A model generated the notes under the pieces. The model was given only the letters and a program-made list of their open reading frames with translations, searched no databases and was not told the origin of the DNA. DNA of 64,000 bases from Segetibacter koreensis DSM 18137 (GTDB lineage: Bacteria; Bacteroidota; Bacteroidia; Chitinophagales; Chitinophagaceae), in NCBI RefSeq assembly GCF_000374045.1, contig NZ_KB893314.1, positions 186,001-250,000 of the forward strand, read 5' to 3'. Below, piece by piece: positions 54,538-64,000 of the stretch (position 1 is its first letter; each line of letters opens with the position of its first letter). A program made the translations under genes and the position numbers.

Positions 54538-55644
54538 TTATAAGTTAAGGACAGATAGTACTAAAAATGCAATAAACAGCACTGACATTACTACCAACGA
54601 CATTATTAGCAAGAGTAGATATTTTAGAATGGTTTTCGAACGCCGCTGGTCATAAAAATTTCTCAAAGATTTATACTGATACCAGATAATATACACGATA
54701 AGCGGTACTGTAAAGTAATGCAGCCATTGCAGGTAACGAAAGTGCTCTATTTGAGAAATGCTAAGAACAATAAAAAGCAAAATGAACATGGCGCAATACA
54801 AATGCACCGAATAAATAACATGATCTACATAATAAAAATTCCTTTTCCTGATATAAAGCAGCTTAAGCAGTAATGCAAAAACTGGCAGAGATACAAAAAA
54901 CAATTGAGGAAATGAGTGACGAAATCGCTCAAACAGGGCTTTAAAAAGCTCGGTATTGTCTTCCTTATATTTTAACTGTAACTGTAAGGCTTTCCTTACC
55001 ACCATTCTCTTTAGCCAGTTGTCCCGTTCCTGTAGAGGCAATGATTTTTGTGCTGAGTCGTAGGTTGCCAGATCTTTATACTTTTTAAAAGCAGAATTTA
55101 TCTCTTTTTCTTTATTGTAATTGAGGTCAGAAAGGTTTGTGGTATCTTTTGCAAGGGATCTCAAATCCTCCTGAAATAATTGCAACTGATTTTCCATTAT
55201 TTTTCTTGCAGACTCTGGATTATCTTTATCATTTATGTCCGATTTTAACTGTTTAATCCTTTCCTCAATTTCAGCTCTTACGTCCTGATAATTTAATTGC
55301 TCTGTTTCTTTTTTATTTTCAACTGAAGGTTTAACAATTGAGAAGAAAAAGAGAAAGAAGAAAGCGGAGACAAACACGTACATCTTTATAGGGTTGAGAT
55401 ATCGCATCCTTCTTCCGATTATGTATTCATGCGATAAAAATCCAGGCTTAAAAAGCAAATATTTTACTGTACTGAAAAATTTTCCGTCAAAATGGGTTAT
55501 ATCATATACAAAGTGAGTAACGAGGTGCCAGAATGTTTCTTTTGGCTCTACATTTTCCTGGCCGCAAACATGGCAATATCTACCATACACTACAGCACCG
55601 CAGTTTAAACAGTTGTTTTCTTTTCTTTCAACAAAATGGGACAC
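54538..55644 (-). CDS. DUF3667 domain-containing membrane protein
   Basis: A 368-residue protein. The N-terminal zinc-ribbon-like CLNCGAVVYGRYCHVCGQ and FDGKFFSTVKYLLFKPGFLS followed by IIGRRMRYLNPIKMYVF are the DUF3667 signature. A helix (about 90-108), a long charged coiled-coil-like stretch (about 115-240, rich in E, K and L) and three or four further helices at the C-terminus follow. Function unknown; the family is widespread in Bacteroidota. It is the first gene of the likely DUF3667-mazG-kinase operon. A TACATTTG promoter element is about 30 bases upstream. Confidence 0.9.
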   Translation of the reverse strand: MSHFVERKENNCLNCGAVVYGRYCHVCGQENVEPKETFWHLVTHFVYDITHFDGKFFSTVKYLLFKPGFLSHEYIIGRRMRYLNPIKMYVFVSAFFFLFFFSIVKPSVENKKETEQLNYQDVRAEIEERIKQLKSDINDKDNPESARKIMENQLQLFQEDLRSLAKDTTNLSDLNYNKEKEINSAFKKYKDLATYDSAQKSLPLQERDNWLKRMVVRKALQLQLKYKEDNTELFKALFERFRHSFPQLFFVSLPVFALLLKLLYIRKRNFYYVDHVIYSVHLYCAMFILLFIVLSISQIEHFRYLQWLHYFTVPLIVYIIWYQYKSLRNFYDQRRSKTILKYLLLLIMSLVVMSVLFIAFLVLSVLNL

Positions 55645-55672
55645 GTGTTAAAATTTGAATAAAAAATTCTCA

Positions 55673-55703
55673 CAAATGTATACTTCAAAGTTTTCATTGC
55701 AAC
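55673..55703 (-). promoter_or_regulatory. Promoter of the DUF3667-mazG-kinase operon
   Basis: Minus strand TACATTTG (55680-55673), exact -7 match, with GTTG at 55703-55700, 19 bases upstream, as a possible -33. It faces the divergent promoter of the next gene within 60 bases. Confidence 0.5.
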
Positions 55704-55708
55704 CAATG

Positions 55709-55740
55709 TTTTTTCCTTAACAAATCTGCCACTACTTTTG
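55709..55740 (+). promoter_or_regulatory. Promoter of the secreted repeat-protein gene
   Basis: TACTTTTG (55733-55740) is an exact -7 match; TTTT at 55709-55712, 20 bases upstream, is one base from TTTG. Transcription from here would start near 55747, so the ATG at 55760 is the likely start, not the earlier TTG or ATG. Confidence 0.5.
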
Positions 55741-55759
55741 ACAGTTGCAAATGTTACTC

Positions 55760-56584
55760 ATGAAAAACTTATTTCTATCTGCCTTAATAATTGTAGGATG
55801 TATAAAAGCAGAAGCGCAGTATTATTATTCAGATATTGTTGGAACGAAACAAACGAATCAGCAATATAAAATGCTTCGGGCATTTCAATATAAACGTGTA
55901 AATGCAACAAGTTTTGAAGGTGGGCAACCTTCGAAAGATTTTCTTTTAGAGCAAATCATTACCGATGACGGCCGTAAAATTATTACCCATTCTGCGTCTG
56001 TCGGCAATATGGAATCTTATTTTATAAGCAACTATCAAAACAATAAAGTAAATAAAACGGTAGATAGCAGTAATAACGCTATTAATTCGGTTATATACGA
56101 ATATGACAATACCGGCAAAGTGATTTCGACAAGTTCAACAAGTAAAGATTTTGATGGAACCTTTACAAGCGAAGAGCGCCACTTATGGAGCTACAACGAA
56201 AAAGGCTTACCGGAGAAGATGTTAAAGATAAAAAACCATTCAGATACAACTCTGATCACTTTTGTTTACGATGATGATAATGTGGCTGAAGAAAGATGGA
56301 CGAAAAATAACAGGATAATTGAAACATATTATTATTACTATAATCCAAAAAAACAATTAACGGATATTGTACGCTTCAACCGGAAAGCAAAAGCGATGTT
56401 GCCCGATTACATGTTTGAGTATGACGCTAAAGGGCGGATAACACAAATGACACAAACACAAAGCGGTAGTGCAAATTATCTTGTATGGAAATATACTTAC
56501 AACGAAAATGGTATGAAGGAAAAGGAAATTGTTTTTAATAAGCAGAAGGAAATGCTCGGCAGAATTGAATACAAATACCAGTAA
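55760..56584 (+). CDS. Secreted protein with YD/RHS-like repeats, function unknown
   Basis: A 274-residue protein from the ATG at 55760, with a signal peptide MKNLFLSALIIVGCIKAEAQ. The mature part repeats a beta-hairpin unit of the form Y-D/N-x-x-G-x-x-x-x. Examples are YEYDNTGKVISTS, WSYNEKGLPEKM, FVYDDDNVAEERW, FEYDAKGRITQMTQ and YTYNENGMKEKE. These resemble short YD repeats of RHS-type proteins but no toxin or large shell is present. Bacteroidota have many such small secreted proteins with no known job. It is a single gene between two convergent or divergent units. I cannot assign a role. Confidence 0.7.
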   Translation: MKNLFLSALIIVGCIKAEAQYYYSDIVGTKQTNQQYKMLRAFQYKRVNATSFEGGQPSKDFLLEQIITDDGRKIITHSASVGNMESYFISNYQNNKVNKTVDSSNNAINSVIYEYDNTGKVISTSSTSKDFDGTFTSEERHLWSYNEKGLPEKMLKIKNHSDTTLITFVYDDDNVAEERWTKNNRIIETYYYYYNPKKQLTDIVRFNRKAKAMLPDYMFEYDAKGRITQMTQTQSGSANYLVWKYTYNENGMKEKEIVFNKQKEMLGRIEYKYQ

Positions 56585-56634
56585 GTATGACGCGAGAGTC
56601 TAATTTCACGTATTCTAAATTTCTAAAGAAATTC

Positions 56635-58026
56635 CTACTTCCATCCGCCGCCTAAAGCCCTGTATAAGTTAACGATTGCCTGCAATTGCTGCAAATGGTC
56701 GTTCACCCGACTTAGTTCAGCCCCCAGCAAGCTTTGTCTTGCCTGGATTACTTCAATGTAATTTGCAGAACCATATCGTAACAGTTCCCGGCTATATTCT
56801 ACTGATTTTTGCAATGCATTTAACTGTTTGGTCCTTACCATCATTTTATCCATTGCGGTCTGGTACAATGACATTGCATCCGAAACTTCCTGGCCGGCAG
56901 TAAGTAATGTATTTTGAAAACTAAATAAAGCTTCCTGCTGTTGTACGCGCGCAACTTCCAATCTTGTCCTGTTAGCTCGCGCATTAAAAATAGGTTGCGT
57001 AAGGCCTGCAGCAATACTACCAAAGACAGAACCAGAATTAAAAAACTTGCCCAGCGATAAACTCGACAATCCCCCGGCACCAGTAATCATTAATGACGGA
57101 TAGAAATAAGTTCGGGCAATATTTGTTTGTTCAAAGGAATACCTGAAGTTATATTCTGCCTCCTGCACATCAGGTCTGTTACTTAGCAATTGTGCAGGCA
57201 CGCCAGTTTGCAGCAATACTACAGGCGTCTGGTCATCAATGTTGCTGCGGTTTATAATTCCAGGCGGCCTTCCCAATAAAATACTTAAGGCATTTTCTAT
57301 TTCTCTTATATTTTGCTTTAGATCAGGTATCGTCACTTCTGCCGCGTACCGGCTCGCCTCACTTTGTACCACAGCGGCACCTGTTACAACTGCAGCTTCT
57401 TTTAGCGCTCTCATTGTAGTTACAGTCGTATCCCAGTTTTGTACTGTTTGTTGTGTTATACCAAGTTGCTTATCCAGCGCAAGCAATGAATAATAGTAAT
57501 TGGCAATAGATGCAATCAATCCTGTTTGCACTGCCCTTGATGCAGACTGGCTTTGCAGCAAAGAAGCTAAGCCCGCTCTCTTTGCACTACTGAGCCTGCC
57601 CCAAATATTTGCCTCCCAGCTTGAACTTAATCCTAATTGATATTGTGTAGATGAGTTTCTTATTCCAAAACCCTGAACTGCCGAAAGCTTTGATTCTGTT
57701 ACCTGTGCATTAGCATTAAGCGTCGGATAAAATGCTGCCCGGCTTTGTGCATAATAGGCTTCTGCCTGCTGTATACGGTTATAGGCGATTTGCAGATTGA
57801 AATTTCTACTAATTCCTTCTGCTATCAGGGTTTGTAATGCAGTATCGGTAAACACGTCATTCCAATGTAGGTTCGCTATATTACTCGTATCTGATGAGGA
57901 AGAGTCGCGAAAAAGCCCCGCAGTCGACAATGCAGGTGGTTGATAGGTTTGTGTCACTTTACAAGATGATATAATCAAGGCTGACAATAAAAATATCATC
58001 AGGTAGGTGATAACTTGTTTGTTCAT
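56635..58026 (-). CDS. RND efflux outer-membrane channel lipoprotein (TolC/OprM family)
   Basis: A 463-residue protein with a lipoprotein signal ending SALIISSCKVTQ (cysteine about 22). Two TolC/NodT repeats are visible. The first has NLHWNDVFTDTALQTLIAEG and FNLQIAYNRIQQAEAYYAQS, and the second has SNRPDVQEAEYNFRYSFEQT and LEVARVQQQEALFSFQNTLL. The GIRNSSTQYQLGLSSSWEAN segment is typical of OprM-type channels. It is the last gene of the adaptor-pump-channel operon, 72 bases after the pump, and gives the exit duct through the outer membrane. Confidence 0.95.
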   Translation of the reverse strand: MNKQVITYLMIFLLSALIISSCKVTQTYQPPALSTAGLFRDSSSSDTSNIANLHWNDVFTDTALQTLIAEGISRNFNLQIAYNRIQQAEAYYAQSRAAFYPTLNANAQVTESKLSAVQGFGIRNSSTQYQLGLSSSWEANIWGRLSSAKRAGLASLLQSQSASRAVQTGLIASIANYYYSLLALDKQLGITQQTVQNWDTTVTTMRALKEAAVVTGAAVVQSEASRYAAEVTIPDLKQNIREIENALSILLGRPPGIINRSNIDDQTPVVLLQTGVPAQLLSNRPDVQEAEYNFRYSFEQTNIARTYFYPSLMITGAGGLSSLSLGKFFNSGSVFGSIAAGLTQPIFNARANRTRLEVARVQQQEALFSFQNTLLTAGQEVSDAMSLYQTAMDKMMVRTKQLNALQKSVEYSRELLRYGSANYIEVIQARQSLLGAELSRVNDHLQQLQAIVNLYRALGGGWK

Positions 58027-58098
58027 ATTTTATTTGCTGTAGGTCTTATTTTTATGTCTTTTTTTGTAGCAAGCTGAAACGGAAGGATTATATAAATT

Positions 58099-61000
58099 TT
58101 ACGTAGACGGTACCAACCTGCGATTTGTCACCTGTTCGTTTTCATCTTCTTCAGTCAGGGGCTCTTTAGGGGGACCACTGATCTTTTCCTGCAAGGTTTG
58201 AAAAATAATAAACAGTACCGGTATAACGAACACGCCAAAAATTGTCCCTATCAGCATTCCACCCACAGCCCCGGTACCTATAGACCGGTTTCCTGTTGCT
58301 CCCGCACCTGACGCTGTCATTAACGGCACCAATCCAAGAATGAAGGCAAATGAAGTCATTAAAATAGGACGCAATCTTGCCTGGGCTCCTTCTGTTGCTG
58401 CTTGTACAATAGGCATTCCTTGTCGCCTTCTTTCAACAGCAAACTCCACTATCAATATCGCATTTTTGGCAAGAAGTCCTACGAGCATTATCAGCGTAAT
58501 CTGGAGATAAATATTATTATTAATACCAAACAATGATGCAAAAATAAATGCACCGCAAAGTCCTATTGGTAACGACAGCAATACCGCAAAAGGCAGTATA
58601 TAGCTTTCATATTGAGCACATAACAGGAAGTAAACAAATATTAGAACCAGTGTGAAGATAAAGACGGTTTGTCCACCGGCTGAAAGCTCTTCTCTTGTAA
58701 TACCTGAAAACTCGTATCCATAACCTGCTGGCAAAGTCTGTGCTGCAACTTCCCTGACCGCCTTGATTGCATCCCCCGAACTATAGCCAGGTTTTGGCGA
58801 ACCATTGACGCTTATGGAGGTAAAAAGATTAAATCGTGAAATTGACTGCGGACCGTAGACCCTGTCAAGGGATATAAATTCGCTAATGGGAGCCATTGTT
58901 CCGTTTGCATTTCTTACATAAATGTTATTTATGCCTTGAGGATTAGCCCTAAAAGCAGGCTCGGCCTGGTACATGACTCTGTACTGCTTACCAAACTGGT
59001 TGAAATTTGATGCATAAACACCTCCATAATAACCTTGCATTGTACTTAAAACATCATTTACTGTTAAGCCCGCTTCTTTTACCCTTGCTACATTTACATT
59101 AATCTGGTATTGCGGAAAATTTGGATTAAATGAAGTAGAAGCAAATTGTACCTCAGGGCGTTTATTTAAAGCTCCTAAAAAATCGGTGCTGACTTTAGAA
59201 AAGGTTGTTATATCACCACCACTTTTGTCCTGTAACTGAAACTCAAACCCTCCGGTTGCTCCAAAACCCTGGATGGTAGGTGGAGCAAAAAATACTACAC
59301 GCGCATCGCGTATTCCGGCTGTTTTGGCAAACATTTTTCCTATTATCGACTGTACATCTTCCCCTTTACCCTCACGTTCCTTCCAGTTTTTCAAACGCAT
59401 TATTACCATACCGTAATTACTTCCCGTTCCACTAAGCATACCTCTTCCTGAAATTCGCAGGATATTTTCAACCTCGGGAATTGTTGCAGCTATTGCTCCT
59501 ATTTCTTTTGTTACTTCATCAGTACGTTCCATAGAGGCACCCGGTGGTAAGCTGATATCAGACATAACCGTTCCCATATCTTCGTTAGGTACAAAACCTG
59601 TCGGCGTCGTTTTCATTAAAAAATAGAAAACGCCTCCAAATATTGCTATTCCCAGTAAAGCAATCCACTTTCTGTTTGCAAGAAAGGATACAGACTTTCT
59701 GTACTTATTAGTAGTAGCGTCAAATGCAGTATTGAAGGCAGTATAAAAACGTTTTATGAAATTTTTCTTTTTATGCTCTTCTACATGCGGTTTTAAAAAT
59801 ATGGCACAAAGCGCAGGACTAAGCGTAAGTGCGTTAACGGCAGACAGAATGATAGCTATAGCAAGGGTGAGACCAAACTGCTTGTAAAAAACGCCTGCAG
59901 AACCTGTGATAAAACTTACCGGAATAAACACTGCTGCCATTACGAGGGTGATGGAAACGATTGCACCGGAAATTTCACTCATCGCATCTATGGTGGCCTT
60001 TCGGGCAGATTTATACCCGTGGTCGAGCTTAGCATGAACAGCTTCCACTACCACAATTGCATCATCTACCACTATACCTATGGCTAGCACCAATGCAAAC
60101 AGAGTAAGCAAATTGATGGTAAAACCAAATACGTCAAGAAAGAAGAATGTACCTATAATTGCAACGGGTACTGCGATAGCAGGAATAAGGGTAGAACGGA
60201 AATCCTGAAGAAATACGAACACAACAATAAACACTAATATGAAAGCTTCAATCAAAGTATGAATAACCTTTTCAATAGATGCATTCAAGAAGTCATTTAT
60301 ATTGATTAGGTTAACATAATGAACTCCGGCAGGAAAAGACTTTGAAGCATCATCCAGAACTTTCAAAGTTCCTTCAATAACCTCCCGGGCATTTGAACCG
60401 GCAGTCTGGGCTATTGCCACGCCTATCGATTGTTTTCCATTTGTTTTTGTAGTACTTGAGTAACTTAAAGCGCCTAATTCTATTCTGGCAATATCTTTTA
60501 GCCTCAATAACTGTCCGTTGCCTGCGGAACGGATAACAATATCACCAAACTCCGATGCATTTTTTAGCCGGCCGCGATATTTAATGACATATTGGAAGGA
60601 TTGCTCTCCCTGCTCACCAAATTGTCCCGGCGCCGCCTCGACGTTTTGTTCTGCCAGGGCCGCACTTATATCAGAAGGTACCAGGCCATAACTTGCCATT
60701 ACATCAGGCTTTAGCCAGATGCGCATCGAATATTCCATTTGTCCGAAAACAGTTGCATCTCCTACACCTGATATACGTTTTATCTGAGGTATAAGGTTAA
60801 TAGTCGCATAGTTTTGAAGAAAAGTCTGGTCATAAGCCGGAACATCGCTGTAAAGAGAAAATATAACAAGATTACTGCTTTGACGTTTAACGGTAGTCAC
60901 ACCTGCACGGGTAACTTCAGCGGGTAAAAGACTTGTTGCGCGGGTTACCCTGTTTTGTACGTTAACGGCTGCAAGGTCTGGGTTAGTACCTAATTTGAAA

Positions 61001-61278
61001 TTGACAGTGATGTTAGCGGTGCCATCATTTCCGGCAGTGGAAGTCATATAAGTCATATTTTCCACTCCATTAATCTGTTCCTCCAAAGGAACAATAACGC
61101 TATTAAGAACTACGTCGGCATTGGCTCCCTGGTATGAAGCTGAAACTTGTACCGTTGGCGGAGCAATGTCAGGATATTGTGATATTGGAAGGGAAGTTAG
61201 TCCCAGTACACCCAATATAACGATGATGACCGATATCACTGTTGATAGTACCGGCCGTTCTATAAATCGCTTAAGCAT
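58099..61278 (-). CDS. RND multidrug efflux pump, HAE1 family (AcrB/MexB type)
   Basis: A 1059-residue inner-membrane proton-driven pump. The ATG at 61278 gives MLKRFIERPVLSTVISVIIV, the standard AcrB-like opening; the longer frame from 61326 would add 16 residues and is unlikely. The proton-relay aspartates are in LAIGIVVDDAIVVVEAVHAK (helix 4). The partner lysine is in VGLLAKNAILIVEFA, and the porter-domain segments (ANADVVLNSVIVPLEEQING) and final RLRPILMTSFAFILGLVPLM block are present. It forms a trimer with the adaptor upstream and channel downstream. Substrates of HAE1 pumps are drugs, bile salts and solvents. Confidence 0.96.
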   Translation of the reverse strand: MLKRFIERPVLSTVISVIIVILGVLGLTSLPISQYPDIAPPTVQVSASYQGANADVVLNSVIVPLEEQINGVENMTYMTSTAGNDGTANITVNFKLGTNPDLAAVNVQNRVTRATSLLPAEVTRAGVTTVKRQSSNLVIFSLYSDVPAYDQTFLQNYATINLIPQIKRISGVGDATVFGQMEYSMRIWLKPDVMASYGLVPSDISAALAEQNVEAAPGQFGEQGEQSFQYVIKYRGRLKNASEFGDIVIRSAGNGQLLRLKDIARIELGALSYSSTTKTNGKQSIGVAIAQTAGSNAREVIEGTLKVLDDASKSFPAGVHYVNLININDFLNASIEKVIHTLIEAFILVFIVVFVFLQDFRSTLIPAIAVPVAIIGTFFFLDVFGFTINLLTLFALVLAIGIVVDDAIVVVEAVHAKLDHGYKSARKATIDAMSEISGAIVSITLVMAAVFIPVSFITGSAGVFYKQFGLTLAIAIILSAVNALTLSPALCAIFLKPHVEEHKKKNFIKRFYTAFNTAFDATTNKYRKSVSFLANRKWIALLGIAIFGGVFYFLMKTTPTGFVPNEDMGTVMSDISLPPGASMERTDEVTKEIGAIAATIPEVENILRISGRGMLSGTGSNYGMVIMRLKNWKEREGKGEDVQSIIGKMFAKTAGIRDARVVFFAPPTIQGFGATGGFEFQLQDKSGGDITTFSKVSTDFLGALNKRPEVQFASTSFNPNFPQYQINVNVARVKEAGLTVNDVLSTMQGYYGGVYASNFNQFGKQYRVMYQAEPAFRANPQGINNIYVRNANGTMAPISEFISLDRVYGPQSISRFNLFTSISVNGSPKPGYSSGDAIKAVREVAAQTLPAGYGYEFSGITREELSAGGQTVFIFTLVLIFVYFLLCAQYESYILPFAVLLSLPIGLCGAFIFASLFGINNNIYLQITLIMLVGLLAKNAILIVEFAVERRRQGMPIVQAATEGAQARLRPILMTSFAFILGLVPLMTASGAGATGNRSIGTGAVGGMLIGTIFGVFVIPVLFIIFQTLQEKISGPPKEPLTEEDENEQVTNRRLVPST

Positions 61279-61349
61279 AATATATTTACTATTGAACTGA
61301 TAATAATGAAATGAACCGAAAGGCAAAAATTAAACTTCGAAAGAATAGG

Positions 61350-61402
61350 GTTGTGTTGGATGAATAGGGATAATAAAGTTGAAGTGAGTGACACAACGAT
61401 GT
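61350..61402 (+). repeat. Interspersed repeat, copy 6, as inverted pair
   Basis: TGAAGTGAGTGACACAACGATG near 61380-61402 matches copy 1 at all but a few bases. Upstream GTTGTGT (61350-61356) is complementary to ACACAAC (61391-61397), so the copy forms one arm of an inverted pair. It lies in the spacer between the RND adaptor and pump. Confidence 0.55.
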
Positions 61403-61506
61403 CTAAACTTTGCAAGAATGCTTGTACCAAAAATCAGCTTATTTTCATGCAGTATTTGCTTCTGTGTCAACATCTTGTAAGTTACAACTTTCACTCCTTC
61501 TTCTCT

Positions 61507-62685
61507 CTACAATCGGGCCATTTGCTGATATACACTGTCAGCATTTACATCTCTTGGTTTTACGGGCGCTCCATCTTTCAAACCCGCTACACCTTCCAAT
61601 ATCACTTTTTCATTTGGATGTAAGCCTTCCTCCACAACAAAATATTGACCATTACTGCTTTCCATTACTTTTATCTCTGTACTTCTTACTGTGCCGGTGC
61701 TTTCCACTACGTATACAAACTTTTTACCTTGTACTTCGTATGTTGCTTTTTGAGGTACAAGAAGCGCAGAATCAACCGTACGAGGAATTCTCACTATTCC
61801 GCTACTACCGCTTCGAACAATATTACCGGGATTAGGAAAAGTAGCCCTTACACTTACAGAACCTGTTTCGGTATTAATCAAACCACTGGCAGTTTCAATT
61901 TTTCCTTTTTGAGGAAATTCTGTTCCATTAGAAAGAATAAGCGAAACCGGGGGAATGGTTTTAAGCCTTTCCTGTACCGTTGCACCTTTTGTATTTTTTG
62001 AAAAATTAAGGGCCTGTTTTTCGTTGATAGAAAAATAAGCATAAATATTTCCAATATTTGATACTGTAGTAAGCGGTTGTGCAGTATTACTGCTTACAAG
62101 ACTACCTATTTTATAAGGAATGGTTCCAACAACACCGTTTACCGGGCTGGTGATAGAGGTATAGCCTAAGTTTGTTCTTGCATTAGCTAATGTAGCTCGT
62201 GCCTGTGCCAGTGCTGCCTGCTTAGCTTCCAGTGTATATTCGGCAGATTCAAGTTCAAAATGACTGATAATGTCTTTTTCAACTAACGGACGTACTTTGT
62301 TTACCTGCATTTGAGCAGCGTCTACCTCAGCCCGCGCTATTTTAATATTTGCCTCCGCTGTCCGGACATTCTGCTCATATTGAGGAGCGCTGATTCGAAA
62401 AAGAAGCTGGCCTTTTCGCACTGTTGCGCCTTCATCTACGTACATCTTTTCTACATAACCATCTATTTTCGGACGTATTTCAATATTTTGCTGTCCCTGT
62501 ATTGTTGCTGGATAATCAGAATTTAATATGGTGGTGCGTGGAGTGATAGTGACAACGGGGTAATCCTTAATTTCATTAGGAACAGCTCCGGTTGCGCCTG
62601 CTTTTGGATCTTTATTGCTATTGCACGAGACAATCAACAATACCGATAATAATAATTCAGATAAAAGTTGTAATCTTTTACTCAT
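61507..62685 (-). CDS. RND efflux periplasmic adaptor (membrane fusion protein), lipoprotein
   Basis: A 392-residue protein anchored by a lipoprotein signal ending SVLLIVSCNSNK (cysteine about 21). The lipoyl-like half-motifs flank a coiled-coil hairpin: IRPKIDGYVEKMYVDEGATV with RKGQLLFRI, and YTSITSPVNGVVGTIPYKIG. Between them is AEANIKIARAEVDAAQMQVN, the hairpin. The beta-barrel and membrane-proximal domains follow. It is the first gene of the three-gene operon and links pump to channel in the periplasm. Its start is 633 bases from the next gene; no local regulator (TetR or AcrR-like) is seen. Confidence 0.95.
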   Translation of the reverse strand: MSKRLQLLSELLLSVLLIVSCNSNKDPKAGATGAVPNEIKDYPVVTITPRTTILNSDYPATIQGQQNIEIRPKIDGYVEKMYVDEGATVRKGQLLFRISAPQYEQNVRTAEANIKIARAEVDAAQMQVNKVRPLVEKDIISHFELESAEYTLEAKQAALAQARATLANARTNLGYTSITSPVNGVVGTIPYKIGSLVSSNTAQPLTTVSNIGNIYAYFSINEKQALNFSKNTKGATVQERLKTIPPVSLILSNGTEFPQKGKIETASGLINTETGSVSVRATFPNPGNIVRSGSSGIVRIPRTVDSALLVPQKATYEVQGKKFVYVVESTGTVRSTEIKVMESSNGQYFVVEEGLHPNEKVILEGVAGLKDGAPVKPRDVNADSVYQQMARL

Positions 62686-63318
62686 AATGTCTCTACAGTT
62701 GATTCGAAGTTTTTATAAATTTTTGATTCACGTTTTTGAGGCAGGCAGTAAAAAAGATTTTTTAAAAACGAGTAAGAAAAGTAAATATCAATTTCAGCGC
62801 ACGTGGGTGCCATTTGTCTTACATCTCTCATAAGTTTTTAAAACAAATACCAAATGGTAAAATCTTTAAAGAAGCTATTGTACTTTTTCAATCTATAATA
62901 CTTGCAGCATTTAGAAAAAATTAGCAGGCAAAGGTAAACGAAAATTTAAATTATGGGGCGAAACAGAGGTTAAAGGAATAATAATACTTATTGAATAATA
63001 ATAACTTTTATAAACAATTTCAGTTAACATTCAGCATCTCGCAGTATAAGATTTATAAAAACTGTTCTGATTATTCTAATTCAGTTGCTAAAAAACTAAA
63101 TATCTATAGAAAAAATAAAATTAGGTGTCGCGATATATCAGGCATTAAAATTTTACTTTAAATATTTAATATCCCAAAAAGAGGAAGGCAATTTATTTGC
63201 ATATGAATTAAAGAAAGTAAACAATTCATTTTAAAAGCTATTACTTTTTGCTTTCCAATGGGTGACAAAATCTCATTCAGGAAAAAATGTTTAATTTTTT
63301 CCTCTAATTTTTAAGACT
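62686..63318. other. AT-rich divergent spacer, no gene seen
   Basis: Between the RND operon and the NADH dehydrogenase gene, which read away from each other. The region is very AT-rich; I found neither an exact TAnnTTTG promoter element on the needed strands nor an obvious palindrome, and no frame with family resemblance. Confidence 0.4.
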
Positions 63319-64000
63319 ATGAAAAAAACTATTGTAATTATAGGCGGAGGGTTTGCCGGAATTAATGTGGCTCTGCAATTAGCTAAAAAAGATGGATTTC
63401 ATGTGATATTGGTCGATAGAAATAATTACAATTTTTTTCCTCCTCTTCTTTACCAGGTTGCCACTGGTTTTCTTGAAGTTTCTAATATTAGTTATCCTTT
63501 TAGGAAGCTGTTTCAAAAATATGACAATGTTAACTTCAGACTTGGTGAGTTGCAAAAGATAGTTCCTGAAGCAAATAAAGTTATATTAACTACGGGAGAG
63601 TTAAGCTACGATTACCTTGTTATTGCAACAGGAACGGAGTCGAATTATTTTGGAATAGAGAATATTAAGAAGTATGGCACTCCCATGAAAACTCTGAATG
63701 ATGCAACAAACATGCGAAACTTTCTTTTACTAAAAATGGAAGAAGCCACTATAGAAACAGATGAAATAGAAAAGAAAAAACTAACAACAATTGTAATTGC
63801 GGGCGGTGGACCTACAGGGGTTGAAATTGCAGGCATGCTGTCAGAAATGAGAAAAAACATTTTCAGGAAAGATTATCCTGAGTTGGCAGGTTATAAAGGA
63901 GCGATTTACCTGGTGGATGGCGGACCAAAAGTACTTGCACCAATGAGCGAAAAAGCACAAAAATACACTTTCGATACATTGGTTAAATTGGGAGTAAATG
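63319..64000 (+). CDS. Type II NADH dehydrogenase/FAD-dependent oxidoreductase, N-terminal part (cut by window edge)
   Basis: The frame from ATG at 63319 reads MKKTIVIIGGGFAGINVALQ, followed by VILVDRNNYNFFPPLLYQVA, which is the signature of type II NADH:quinone oxidoreductases. A second dinucleotide-binding fold starts at about residue 155 (TTIVIAGGGPTGVEIAGMLS). About 227 codons are present of the usual 410-450. The enzyme oxidises NADH at the membrane face and reduces quinone without pumping protons. The C-terminal end is outside the window. Confidence 0.9.
   Translation, partial: MKKTIVIIGGGFAGINVALQLAKKDGFHVILVDRNNYNFFPPLLYQVATGFLEVSNISYPFRKLFQKYDNVNFRLGELQKIVPEANKVILTTGELSYDYLVIATGTESNYFGIENIKKYGTPMKTLNDATNMRNFLLLKMEEATIETDEIEKKKLTTIVIAGGGPTGVEIAGMLSEMRKNIFRKDYPELAGYKGAIYLVDGGPKVLAPMSEKAQKYTFDTLVKLGVN

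Noticed and set aside
61279-61326. Upstream extension of the RND pump by 16 residues
   Set aside because: The ATG at 61278 gives the family-standard opening; the extension has no similarity.

Overview
The window reads as a chromosomal segment of a Bacteroidota bacterium, most likely Chitinophagaceae or a close relative. The evidence is a SusC/SusD pair, FtsX-type permeases of the roughly 800-residue Bacteroidota kind, DUF3667, a nonpolar low-GC composition by eye, and promoters matching the Bacteroidota pattern TTTG-N20-TAnnTTTG upstream of tRNA-Glu and of a glycosyltransferase. The genus cannot be fixed from this sequence alone.

Layout. 0-1.4 kb: glycolytic genes pgk (cut by the window edge) and gap on the minus strand, with a nested GCAAAG palindrome between them. 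1.6-3.8 kb: tRNA-Glu(TTC) followed by a scar of decayed mobile and accessory DNA: an integrase C-terminal remnant, a frameshifted membrane-anchored Bacteroidota protein, and a truncated group II intron with a broken reverse transcriptase. 4-20.4 kb: a polysaccharide utilisation locus (PUL) with susC, susD, a TIM-barrel isomerase-like protein and a GMC oxidoreductase on the plus strand. Facing them on the minus strand are GH43, GH51, an alpha/beta esterase, a truncated esterase, a double-domain CE1 esterase and a CE6 esterase. Together these would import and debranch an acetylated, possibly feruloylated arabinose-containing polymer such as arabinoxylan or a pectic arabinan. No backbone xylanase and no PUL regulator lie in the window.

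20.4-24.3 kb: a fossil zone. It holds one intact FAD oxidoreductase among a broken GH106-like gene, a heavily decayed cyanophycinase-like (S51) gene and the C-terminal stub of a second susD. 24.5-29.6 kb: a CopB-type copper P-type ATPase, a DinB-family protein, methionine aminopeptidase and a RibD/DHFR-like reductase. 29.9-40.2 kb: four tandem MacB/FtsX-type permease paralogues, one frameshifted, with no ATPase gene beside them. 40.6-41.6 kb: a hemerythrin-domain gene with two frameshifts and a chromate-transporter stub.

41.6-55.6 kb: core genes and others. These are a 58-residue zinc-ribbon protein, pnp, rpsO, a DoxX protein, two glycosyltransferases, a MATE exporter, a small heat shock protein, a 1253-residue NtrY-like histidine kinase, mazG and a DUF3667 protein. 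55.7-62.7 kb: a secreted repeat protein and a complete RND efflux operon (adaptor, pump, outer-membrane channel). 63.3 kb to the edge: the start of a type II NADH dehydrogenase.

The main themes are heavy gene decay in the accessory parts, at least ten broken genes or stubs in 64 kb, and a short interspersed repeat that sits in intergenic spacers, sometimes as inverted pairs. I found no clear new defence or signalling system. The best leads are the double CE1 esterase beside an esterase stub, the PUL-linked GMC/TIM-barrel pair, the permease array and the interspersed repeat.
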